This document shows, one piece after another, positions 1 through 12,400 of a stretch of 64,000 nt of DNA. Every line of letters starts with the position of its first letter. Positions within the stretch are counted from its first letter, which is position 1. Location of the stretch: assembly GCA_023079485.1 (NCBI GenBank), contig CM041084.1, forward strand, positions 24,084,609-24,148,608, in the 5' to 3' direction. This DNA comes from Archilochus colubris. Taxonomy: Eukaryota > Chordata > Aves > Apodiformes > Trochilidae. A program made the translations under genes and the position numbers. The notes beneath the pieces are model-generated. The model had not been told where the DNA came from. It ran no database searches and saw nothing but the letters and a program-made list of their open reading frames with translations.

Positions 1-1683
1 AGATATGAGCTTAACACTTGCACCTCTAATGCCTATTTTATGGTAAAAATTAAAGTGGCACGAAATGGCTGAAGGTTCATGGCAAGATAAGTAGCTGGTT
101 GCCATCTGTTACAGGAACATCCCCCTACTCTGAAAGAGGACTGCAGGACTTAGATGCCCGACTGAAGGAAGTATTTATTTTTCTGAAACAACATCTGGGT
201 CTTTAATGAACTCCACAGGTGGCTACGTTGGTGGTTTCTGGTCTCTTATGTGGTTAGAGTTCTGTGTGGATAGCTTAAAAAGCCCATCATGTCAATGACT
301 GGTTCATTCAGCCTGAACTATTTTTGTTGGCCCAAGCGATACTGTGGGATCTTTATAACCTCACTGGAGCCTCTCCTGAAGTAGGTGCTTTTAAGCATCT
401 ACAGTTTAGACCGGAAAACAGGATAGTATGTTTGTGTGCATAAAAATTTAGCACAGGCAAGCCACAATCTGACCAGTCTTTCTGAAGCAGTTTATCCAAT
501 TTATGATATTTTCATCCTTAATAAGGATATTAAATACATTACACACCTAAACCAAAAGTGTATTTTAAGGCTATGGAGTCAAGCATCCCAACGCAAAAAA
601 CTGGAAGAATTAAAATCGTCTTTGGGGGAAATCTTCAGTCAAACAAATTGGTAGAATGCATGGCATATTCTTTTCTTATCAGAAATATTTTTTTATATTA
701 ACACAGCTTTCAGCCAGAATTTTTTAGGCTGGCTGTAATTTTCTCTAGAAGACCGAAGGTTTGATTCACTTAGTGCAATATTGCTTCAGGTCATTTTTAG
801 TGCTTCCCTCATAATAGCCCATTGTTTACAATGCATTGCTTCACACTTCCTGATTTTCCCCACTGGAGACTTAAAAACATTTAGATACAAAAAAGTCTGG
901 CTTTTTACCTAGTAAGGGGGAAAGAGAAAGGGCACTAATAACCATACTGACAGAGCAGATATTGAAGAACCAGGTTTTGGCTTCATCTCTGGTTCAATTT
1001 GGGCCAGAAGTCAAATTAGCCAAAAAGTTCAGAGGGACAGCTAGGAGATTTCATGCAGATGGAGGATGCTTGTGAGGTGTAGGTATGGAGCTGGTTCAAA
1101 CCTATGCCAGATTCTAGCCTCCCAGGACCAACCTTAACTTTCAGTTCCAATGTTAAAAAAAAAAAAAAAAAAAAAGAAGAAGAAAAAACAAAAGACAGAA
1201 ATAAGAACAAAAAGCAAGCAACTAAATGAGCAGTAAAAGAAATAAAGAAATAAAGACTGGTTTCCTCTGTCTCTGCTAAATGGCCAAATTACCTGGTGTC
1301 CCATAACATGAGTGTGCTCTCAGTGACACTTTTTCAGAGCCAGGTGTTACTTTAAGAAATTATATCAAAGAACTAAGGTGTAAAAGAGACACTCTGCACC
1401 ACATCCACCTTTAAGGTTTGCTGACATGTTGGTGTAGGGAGAAATTTTTACATAAGCAGAAAAACTCCAGCCTCCTCCAAAGACCTCTTTATTTCTATAA
1501 GGAGCCTATGACCATTCAGATGAAATCAATTGACTTGAAAATCAGATACTTCAGAGTTACCAATGAGTTACTTCATCATTTCCAAGAGGTCAGCTACAGA
1601 ATATCATGCTTGATTTATGGATCTCTGTTTTGATGAAGGTTTAGAATCTCTCTAGAGGTTCAAGGATGTACAAACTGCAATGC
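1..1683. other. Intergenic DNA, no gene seen
   Basis: AT-rich DNA with only short chance reading frames and no splice-linked coding pattern. It contains an A-tract at about 1155-1175 followed by a purine-rich stretch. I see no other supported element. Confidence 0.7.
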
Positions 1684-2025
1684 ATCATAGAATCAGAGAA
1701 TGGTTTGGGTTAGAAGGGACCTTAAAGATCACCTAGTTCCAACCTCCCTGTCATGGGCAGGGACACCTTCCACTAGATCAGGATGCTCAAAGCCCCATCC
1801 AACCTGGCTTTGAAGACTTCCAAGGAAGGAGCATCCATAACATCTCTGGGCAGCCTGTTTCAGTGTCTTACAACTCTCACACTAGAGAATTTCTTCCTAA
1901 TATTTAACCTAAATCTGCCCTCTTTCTTTTAAAACTCTTACCTGTCATTCTGTAACTACATAAAAAATCACTCCCCAACTTTCTTGTGGGCTCCCCTCAG
2001 GAAGGCTGCTGTAATATCTTCCTTA
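1684..2025 (-). mobile_element. CR1 LINE 3' fragment (reverse orientation)
   Basis: The left edge reads ATCATAGAATCAGAGAATGG, the reverse complement of the short octamer repeat that ends CR1 elements. It is followed by the typical CR1 3' stretch (GGTTAGAAGGGACCTTAAAG, then GGGCAGGGACACC, then CAGCCTG). The element is therefore on the minus strand and 5'-truncated, as most avian CR1 copies are. The right edge fades near 2025 after a recognisable CTTTCTTGTGGG segment. The copy is diverged and carries no usable ORF. Confidence 0.88.
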
Positions 2026-5000
2026 CCCTAAATAACTGTAGTCATTTAGGTTTGGTAGGGTGAGATACAGTCCTAATACGATTCATACTGATTTTTGAAT
2101 AAAGGTTTGTACAGAGAGGTTATCACCTCATGACTTGAGTAAATAAATTCTAAAACAGAAGTCCACAAAGTCTCCTGTAAAAGCCACAGGGTCTGTGTCT
2201 GGTCTATGCCCTATGTCTGACCTGTGCTGCATTTTGCCTGAAGGAGAAGGGAAAGGCATTTTCCAAACAAAGGGCTGGAGTCAAGTGTAAAAGCCTTCTA
2301 GATCTGAAATACCATTCCAGTAAATATCCACATTTTGAAAGTGTCCCACTGAGAAAAGTCTTGGACAACTTCAGCTTCCATGCTTGCCATCTGAGCTAAA
2401 CACAGCAGTCGATTACAGATTCCAGGATATTGCAAGACCTTCATGCAGAGAAAGACACATACAGGCAGATTTCAGCAAAAATTCACAAAGCAAACGCAGA
2501 CCAGGCCCTGAAAGCTGCCTTACTAAAAACCTTACTCAAAGCCAGCAATATAAGCCTACCTTTTAAGTGCAAAATCTGCTTCAGCCCCTGTTAATTCAGA
2601 CCTGTCTGGCCTGACTCCTAGACATAGGGTCAAGCACATGGGTGTCCTCTCAGCACCCCCTGATCTGGGCACAGTCCCAGTCAGATGGGAGAGGTCCCTG
2701 CAGGGTGCCAGGGTCAGTAGTGGGGCAGGACCTGCAGGGCTGGGACTCACTGGTTCTCATGTTTGCCAAAAGAGAGAAGCCCTGGACTGGAGACAGAATA
2801 TGCTCAGAGCCCATGGAGGGTGGCAGAGTGGTTGCATTTGCTCTACTTTTCTGCAGCCACAGTGCATCAAGAAGTCCTGAACTTAGCTACAGCTGATATC
2901 ATACTTCACACTGAACTTGCCAGGCTAAAATGTTTTCTTATGGTTTCTAGCTTGGTCTTCTTCCCTCAAGTGTAGCAATAACAACAATAAAAGAAGCTTA
3001 AATATTTTTATTTCTCTCTATCTAAGGAAAAGAAGATAACAACAGCATGAGTACTTGCAATAGAGAATTAAATCTTTTTGTTTAAAAAAAACCAAACAAA
3101 AACAAACAAACAACCCCAAAAAAACAAACCACTTAGAATAAGCAAGATAAACTAAGGAAGAGTGCAATGTGGAATGTGGTCATACTTTCCATAGGGTTTT
3201 GGTTATACATTGAAGCATACCTCAGGCTGTGTCATTCAGTTGGCTACAATTTCCAGATAAATGAGAAAGACCTTGTACAAATCCCAGCTCTGCCATGTGA
3301 CTGTTGCTTTTATGGCTATGAAGTGGAGGTCTCACAAGGGGGGATTCTCATGTTTGTATTTACTTTTCTCAGCCAGAGGCTGTACAATGCCATTAATTTA
3401 TAAGGTAAAGCTGCTTGTGACTGGGGAGCCAAGTGTACTGTGAAGCTCCATGAATTCTTATTTCTATATGGAGGGAGTTTTGCCTGGAGTGAGCCCCCAG
3501 CAATGCAGAGGATTCTTCTTCATTCCAGAGTCTTCAGTTTTGCTCTGAAGATGGAATGCCTTTGAGGCTGTGAAGGGCTCAGCTGGTACATCTGTACATA
3601 GTTGCCAGTCTTGGACTGCACTACCTGAGAGCTTGTCACTTCAGTTCTAGTGACACACACTTAGCAGCTTGTCATGCACACTTCCTCTTGTCATCCAGAC
3701 ATGCTGGTGTCTTAAGTGATCAGCTGCAGGTTGGTAAGGAAAATTAAATCACCCAAACACTGTTTTCTTTAACTTATTTTTCATGTCAGTTTTAGAACAA
3801 TTGATGACCAGGAAGAATGCATGCTGAGAAAAGAGATCAGTAACCATTTTCACTGTAAAAAAAAAAAATTACTTCTCTCATTTCTGATTTTTTCCAGTTA
3901 TTTCAAAAATAGCAGAATGAAAAATAGGTGTTATGAAATTCTTCAAAAGTACTTGGCTTCTTTAAAACTTTCAGTACTAAGAAGTAAAAGAAGCCAGAGG
4001 AACAGGTTTGTAGGAAGTTCCAGGTCAGGGTGGAGTCCTCAGGATGAGACTGATCACCAGTAAGACATATTAGTGGTCTCAGAGTCCTGACAGATACTTT
4101 CTTTATGGCTGGTATCTTATGAACTGGGGAGAATAGCATGGAGAATGCTACTATTCAATACTTCTTCCATTTGAAAGTCCTGTTCTAGACATCTCTAGGT
4201 GCATAACAGTATAGAGTATCTCTGCAAAGGTCCATTTGTCTGGTATCATTTTTACTCCTTCTGCTGAAGTGCAGTAGGGCATATTTGTTGGGAAGATACC
4301 CAGTCTTCCTGGCTGATTATTTGTTCCTTTGAACAGTGTAATGAGAATCAGAAATACAGAAATATCTCAGCCTTCTCACAGCACATACTCTATATGCCAC
4401 TTCTGTAGACATCTTCTGTACAATCTTCAGGCATTTTTTTTATTAATTTTTTTTTTTTAACTCAAAGGCATTCCCTTTTCTCTTTTGCAACAAATATGGA
4501 GAGAAGAATGCTCTTCCCTGATGCAAAACCAGTCTGCAAAGCACCAATGACACTGTTACACTCCCACAAGCACAGGGAGCCAAAACAACTTCTTCACATT
4601 CCTACGATCCACACAGAGTTGGGACCTACGTGGCAGATGAGCCCCATGCTGGTACCCTGCCCAGGAGGCCACTTCCAGCTTAAAAGATCAGTCAGGAATT
4701 TCAGAGGCTGGAAATCTTGGTTTCAAGCTTAGTCCCATTGACATCCCCTCAACAACCGTGCTGTAATGGCAAGGAAAAATTCTGCTGAAGATTTTAGTGT
4801 TAAAGCTGCAGAAGCTACTATGGACTGTAATGATTTGCTCAGCGGGAAATGCAGCCATGGAAATTCTTGCAGTGGGAAAACTGGACTCTCTTTCTCCACC
4901 TCCATTTCAGACTGCACAAACATCACAGGAAGAAAAAAAAATAGGACTTCAGAATATTCTTAAACATTCTTTCTCTCACCCCTGCAATTCAAGGGATAAA

Positions 5001-8000
5001 TGCTACTGCGCCCCTTCTTATTAAAGAAAAGTTCTTTCTTTCGAAAAAACCCAGGAAATCTGATAGCATTTTAATTAAAAGGATAAATAGCTACTCAGAA
5101 ATAGTAGAGCTAAGGCAAAAAAAATGTTCAGTGGTGATTTATTTTGTTCACTTGATTTATAAGTGAACAACAGAAGTCAACCTTCTGTAAAAAAAATAAT
5201 ATCACACCTAAAGGCAGCTGTAATTTTAGTTTTGGAGTAGCCAATTGTAAAATCAGTGTATCACCAGCAATCTGTTTATTCCTATTGTGTTTTTTTGTTT
5301 GATGTTAATACAAAGCTCCTGGTGTAGGAGGCTGGAAAAGAAAATAGAGTCTCTTGCTGCAAACTGTGTTAATGGATCTTTGCTTTGCTTTGCTCACTTG
5401 AAGTTTTTTGCTTAGTTTGGCCCATTACTCTGTTTTTTCTGGAAACCTCTCATTTTTCTTTTGGTCTGCCTTCCAAAACCACAGTGCATTGAAAAAGAAT
5501 TTTTACTATGGTGTGTCCTGCTTCAAGGAATGCTCACTTTATACACTCATATACCTGCATCCTACATTTTCAGGACTGTATTAATGTAAATTAAAAATAT
5601 TTATCCTACTGTGTTTTTATTTTTTGAAAAGCAAAGGCAGAAGTTTCAGCTCGTTAACGGGGACGATCCAGCTGGCAACTCTCACGGAAATGATTACTGC
5701 AGAAACATTTGCAATCACTTAAGTGTGGGCTCCCATGATGCTTAGCAGAAAAGGCTGAAAACAATTCAAAATACATATACTGAGATCTAAACAAGGAAGG
5801 CAGAAATGGAAGATAATCTGCAGGAAAAAAAGGAGACACCTTTCTCATCATTCAGGGTCCTGTAGCTACAATATTTTCAAGTTATTTCAGCAATTCTGTT
5901 ACAAATACATGGAAAATTAACACGTATGGAGCCTATATGTATTTTGCAGCTCAGATACAGCCATCCACATCTGTTTCTGCTTTAAGTTATACCTTGCTCT
6001 GGCATGGATTCAAAGAGCAGCAGTGGAAGTGAGTCTGGGTCTGGGATTTGCCTGAGGTAAATGGATGCAGTTCTGCTGAGAGAACTGCAGCTAAACCAGC
6101 TATTAATGTGCTGCTACACTTCTAGAGACATGCATTGCCAGGGTTTGCCTCTCTTTTACTCCCTCTGTCTCTGATCAACTTTTCTGCAAAGGAAAATAGA
6201 GTCCAAACATTATCAATAGGCTTCCTATAGTGGTATATTAACTTCTTGACAAAAAGGAGAACTTAAACATTATTATATTCAGAAAACAGCTCATGGTCCT
6301 ATCAGACTGCTTTAATTTTTGCATTTTAGAAGTTCATTCAGGTAAATAGATAAGCTAAGGACACTGTGTGATGTGTTTGTGTTTGCACATACAAGTGTAT
6401 GTGTAAGTATGTGATTAAAGCATTCCAAATAAAAATAACTCAATAAGCAGTAAATTCCCTAGCAAAAACTTTAATGTACCAGAAAAAACTATACTTTCAC
6501 AGTTAAGTAGGTAAATTCTCATGCTACAGCATGAATAGAGTGAAAACTGGAGAAAATGTCTTAGATTGCCTCATTATTTTGTCTCACAAGACTGAAATGG
6601 TTTTGTAGCTGTTTTACCCCCATCCCTTGGGGGCATTGCCTCCTTTTCACATAATTTTATCCAGAGTTAAACTATATACTGTTGTCCTTTAAAACTTTTT
6701 TTTTTTGAGTGACCTAGGAGTTTCTGTGTGAAGGATTTTTCAAACATAAGAATTCATAGAAAGAAGGCCAACACAGGTATTCTTTAATAGCTTAAATATA
6801 TAGCCTAACTTTTGTGTTTTTGTTTGTTTTATACAGCCTGAAATATGCAAAACGTAGCCTTCTACCTAGCTTCCTTACAGTAAATTATTGTAGCAAAAAT
6901 GTTAACAAATTTTCAAAGCTTTTCAGCACTTCACCTTTGTATTGAATTTATTCTCACAGTTTGGTAAAAGGACTAAGACCTGCTGCTGTTTGCAATTAAA
7001 CCTTGAGGAACTGAGGCACAGAGAAATGAACTGTGAGATCCAGCAAAACATTTAAAAATCAAACCAAGCACTCACATCCTAGAGAACCAGAAAAAAACTT
7101 GCCTAGGTGTGCAAGCACATTAGCATCCTTATGTTGCCAGGTTTTCTCCAAAGAAAAGTAACTTAGGAGGGAGAGGTGCAGCTACTGGATGTCTTACACA
7201 TTCAGCTGATGTAGGAGACTCAGTATCCACGTTCTTATTGGATCTCAAATATGAGCCTAAGTACAAGATGGGCCCAAATGAAAGAGGTTACATTAATATC
7301 ACCTTGTCTACACAACTTGAACTAGTATTAGCTCAGTTCAAGGTCCAGCAGTCACAGCCTTCACTTAAAAATGTAGGAATACAGAAATCAAACTGTGATA
7401 TGGGGTCACAAGCCAAATCCTGGGTTCTGGTATCTCCTTCAGCACTTGTTTGTATATTTTGCATGCAAGAATGATGCAACAATAGTAAGGATGACTAAAG
7501 TGCTATCATGTAGGGAGCAGCTTTGGGCTGGGAATCCCAGTTCCACACAGGCTCCTATTAAAATAGACTGGGATATGCCTACTTTTAGAAGAAAGGCAAC
7601 TTTGGGTCATATCCCTATGCCCTATGTTTCCTACTAGTTGTCTACAGTAACATCTATACTACTAAATATTGTGAGCAAGGTCAATTGTATGGGCCTGTGG
7701 GCATGAAGCACCACATGAAGAGTTCATAGCCATATGACTGCACTCTCTTCCCTTTCCCCAAGTCATAAATAAAGAGGGATGCCCCTTGCAGACTGCTCAT
7801 TAAGAACAGATTCTGACCTGCACTGTCCCCAGATTGTGCCTGGCTTTGTCTGAAGATGCATTTGCCAAACCCATGAGGAGCCAGGGAGCATGCTAATAGA
7901 GAAAGGGTATGGAGAATCATGGACCAGTGCTCACACTGACATCATGGTCTTGTTTAATTTACACATAAAGATGGTATTAGGCCTCTGAATGATGAGGGAG

Positions 8001-9291
8001 GAAACTTAGGCAGATGCTAAATCTCTGTGAATGCCAGATATGGCTATGGTCTGAATCATCACAGTGAAGTCCCTTTGTGAATTCCTTGACTTGTTTTTTT
8101 CCAAGGCCATGAAGTAAGGAAGAGGAGGCCAAGCATCTCTAGCTGGTGCTCTATCTGCTGAACATCTCTTCAAGAAGGATGTGAAAATGTCAGGTCTGCC
8201 AGTCAAATACAGACAGAAATATCAGGGATTGAAGAGGCTTTGTGAACATCTCTTTGGTCTCTTGAGCTTACAGCTGTATAGCATAGCAGTTACAAATATA
8301 TGTCTAGTGGTTTTAAAGCATTTGAGATACTAGAAACACAAAGGAAAGCTTAATATGTTCTCCCAGTGAACAAACTCCACAGTGAAGATTTCATGCAAAA
8401 AACTATTCTCTTCTGAGGTAAAGAATGATAATGTCTCTACTTCAAGTTTAAATGACCAAGGATACAAGATTCATGGCAGTTTGACATTCAAGACCAGATA
8501 CATGTTTAAGAAACATCTCTTTCATCTTCAGAGCCATGCTGATAAGCTTTTGCAGCATGAATAGCAGAGCTCCCTGAGCAAGAAGTAAGTTTGAGACTGA
8601 TTAGTGTCCCCAGGAGAAACTAAACCCTTCTTTTAATTTTTTGGGGAGAGACAGAATGGGCTGAAGTGAAAGGACACTGAAACCCAGCCCATCTGCAGCT
8701 GGCCCCTGCAAAAAATAATTGTAGCTTCTGAGAGAAGCTACAGCCAGCAATACAAACTGAGTAAGTGTAGGTGACAGAAGGTCAGGTGTTTGGGGCTGTA
8801 CAACTAATCAAGAACTCTATAGCAATCCAGGAATATGACCCACATCTCACTGGCTCCCTAGGTGTGAAAGTATCCTTCCTCTGGTTGGATTTGTTATCTA
8901 AATGACAAATCCAAGCAAATCGGGGACTATTTAGAAAAATGTAACAGGAATTGTTTTTGTTGGAATTCTGTCAGCTTTTGCAGCTAGTTTAGGAAAATGT
9001 GTGAAAGGAATATTTTCTTAAACCAGGTAGGGTTGGATTTATCTGAACAAATGAAGACTTAATGTAGCTGAGCTTAAGACTTGCAGAGAGACCCTCCCTA
9101 CCATGGTCCCTTTACAGTCAAAAACAAAAATGCAGTTTTATAATTTTCAGCTCATCCAAAAGTAAGTGCTTACAGGCCAGATGAGTTACATCCTTAGATC
9201 CCCTCTTTTCTCTATTTAAAAGGACATTGTAGGACTACTTCTAATGTAGATATCTACAAAAAAAAATAAAATGTGTAACTATTTCCTGTGA
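2026..9291. other. Intergenic DNA, simple repeats only
   Basis: No coding region is supported here. Visible simple-sequence DNA includes an A/C-rich run with AAAC repeats (about 3082-3130), T-tracts near 4434-4459 and a GT-rich stretch (about 6367-6412). Short ORFs in all frames look like chance. Confidence 0.65.
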
Positions 9292-9485
9292 GGCTGGTGA
9301 GACTTGCACAGATTGCCCAAGGAAGTTGTGGCTGCCCCCTCCTTGGAAGTGTCCAAGGCCAGGTTGGATGGGGCCTTGAGCAACCTGATCTGGTGGGAGG
9401 TGTCCCTGCCCATGCAGGGGGGTTGGAATTAGATGATCTCTAAGATCTCTTCCATCCCAAACCATTCTGTGTTGTTCTGTGTGAT
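9292..9485 (+). mobile_element. CR1 LINE 3' fragment (forward orientation)
   Basis: The segment runs GAGGCTGGTGAGACTTGCAC, then GGCCAGGTTGGATGGGGCCT, then GGGAGGTGTCCCTGCCCATG. It ends in CCATTCTGTGTTGTTCTGTG, a decayed version of the CR1 3' octamer tail. The tail is at the right end, so the copy is on the plus strand, opposite to the other three CR1 fragments in the window. It is about 190 bp and severely 5'-truncated. Confidence 0.9.
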
Positions 9486-12400
9486 CTGTACTGCAGATTT
9501 CTAATTCTGGGAATCAGAAGCTCAGAGTTAGTGCTTGCCTTATATCCTCAGCAGGATGCATACCTACATCTCTCCATAGAGTCCTATCTAGTGCAGTGTG
9601 TGTTCTATGAAGATTCAGTCCATGCATGGATCTATTGAGTCCACGAAGATAGAATAAGGAGTCCAAAGAAATTTTGAAACTAAAGTTGAGCTATACTGTA
9701 GGCACAAGGCACAGCCTAAAGGCTTTCTAGATCTATTTGCCAGCATCCCTGATGCAGATCCCAGCATCTTACGGTTCTCATAGTAAAATCCCTTTCAAAT
9801 AATGGGACAACAAGTAGGACAGACTTACTAGTGAGAAAACAATTGATGAGGATTCATACCTGCAATACAACTGGTAACTCTGTTCCAGAACTGGTCATTT
9901 TACTTTTGGCAATCATGTTGTTCTGCAACAAATAATGGATGAGCCAGATGCAGCAAATGAGTTCAGGGACTGCTTAGTCCCTCAGCAGTGGGAGCCTAAG
10001 CACAAAAGGTTGTTTTGTGTTACTTCTGGTCTTCATTTTTACATTCACCATCAAATAAGCTGCAGGTGCAAATAGGAAAACCCAAAAAACCAAACAAACC
10101 TATGGAAAGCTTCTTAGGGAACTCTTAGACAAACTGTAACATGTTTCATTTTAAGTCCAACACAATATCATGTATTTGGTTGGCTGATTTTGGATCTCCC
10201 CCTTGGTTTTTGTTTATTTATTTCCAACTGACATTCTGTATGTTTAGGAAGAAGTCAAAAGAAGGACTAAAAGCTGGTGAACACTGAGCAAGAGAATTTC
10301 CCTTTCTCTCATAAAAGAAGACCTCAATATAGGTGAGTATAATAAATATGAGTTAAAGTAGCTACATTTTCTGTCAATTATTCCTGATATCATCTGTAAA
10401 ACAAACAAGAAATTTTTGAAAAATCAAAAAAAATTCCTTTTTTTCAAATTAAGTGAATAAGCTTTAGATCTTATTTGGTTTCAGGATTTAATATTATTAA
10501 TTTGGTCATATGTGAAGTCTTCCTGTAGTGTATTTTTTTATTCCCTCAGAATCTTACAGTTATGTGGGAGTAGATAAATACAAAGCATACACACACCCAT
10601 CAGTCATTAATTACTTAATTTTTGAACATTTACCAGAATGAGAGGAAAATTTTTAATTCAGTTCCATCGACCAAAAGGATTTGCAGAGAAAGACTTTTTT
10701 CTTCCTCTCTTTGGAATGAAAAATCTTAGGAAAAGATGATTTCTCTACAAACATGTCACTGCTGTATGAATGATCAGCTCCTACATGATACAGCTAGTTC
10801 AGAACATGCTCATTTAAAGGTTTTTACCAAACTATATCACATAGAGAAATAATGCACTTTTTTCACAGATTGTTTGTGTGTAGTTTCTCTTTCATATACA
10901 TAGATTAAAACATAGCCTTGCTTGTCAGTATGTATGACAGGGGTGCCTGGGGTCAGTCCGCACGTCCATCAGCAACTCTCACTTTAGAAAAGGAGAAGTC
11001 AGCTGTGCACTCCCAAGGAGTTAGCAATAGGATGTTAAGCCCAGGATGTGATTTCAGTCCATGAATCTTACTACCACATATGAGAGAAGGAAAAAAAAAA
11101 AAAAAAAAGAAAGAAAAAAAAAGTTTTTTTTTTAAAGGAAAAAATCAAGCCATCTTTTCTCCAGCTTTCCCCCTATTATTAGCCAGAGTGGGAATCCCCC
11201 ACTCATTGTGTTGTGAACTGTGAATCTTGCCCAGAACCCAACTCTCCCCAGGCCCTGAGACAACTTCATTTCCCAGGTCAAACACACCTGGAGAGCTGGC
11301 TTTGTGCCTTCTAGGTATGGTGTACACAGGCACCATAGGATGCACGGCCCATTCTGGGGAGAGGCAGAAACTGCTTTGTTTATGCTTAATTTAATGCAAA
11401 AATCTCCCACCTGCTCGATGGGAACTGTGTGGCTACAGCAAATATTTCATAATCAGACTACAGGGGAAAGAGGGGGGGAGGGGAGGCAGAAAGAGGCTTT
11501 TCTCCTTTTTTTCTGAGAGCTCCTAATTTTAAGCATAGAGTCTGAGAGCTGAACTGCCCGTGAAGCCCAGGAGGGGAAACGTAATGATGAAGGAATCCTA
11601 TTGCAGCAACAGCAGCACTGCCACATGGCTAGCTGGCTGGAACAAATCCTCCTATCCCTCTCCAGCCCTTTCATTAAAACACAGCAAACGTGGCTCAGCA
11701 GTAAGTTCTCCAAAGCAAGGCTCCAGTTCTCAGATGGAGGATTTCAAGGAAATTTTGCTACTGTACTAGTAGGATTGGTAGGCTTTCTCATGAAAGTATT
11801 TCCTTGTCTTCTTTTCTCCACAATCTTTATACTTCCAAGTCTCTTTTCCTGAGGCACTGCCTGCCAAAAGACTCCTAGATCAGGCTGTTAGGAATCAGAG
11901 CAACAGTTTCAAGGCTTTTACTTTTTCAGCATCTGCACCACCAGGACCATGTGGCACAGCTATGTTGATTCTGACATTTCCTTCTTTAGAAAAATATTCT
12001 TCATACATTTTTCATACAGTCTGGCAGTAGGTACAATCTACTAGCAAGTTAAAAGGAAACAGCACTATCTGATATGCAATGCAATCAAAAGAGAAGGCCC
12101 ATTAAAGCAACTCTTCAAAGAATTTCCAAAACTTCACATCTCAGCACTAAGCCCTCATCTCTAGTAAAAGCAGACTTCAGGAGATAAAGCTATGTGTGAA
12201 CCTAGTTTCAAAGTGCTGAACCTAGTTTTCTGGAGAATTAAGTATTTCTGACATTTTAGTTGATAAATTATATAAGGGGTTTTACATGCACAAGAGGACA
12301 GGAATGGTAAAAAACGGGGAATATTTTCTTTGTGTCAAGAAGGGTTTGTTACCAACCAAAGTCATTTGGGCTCTAACCTCAAGCACACAGAGGTTTCTGA

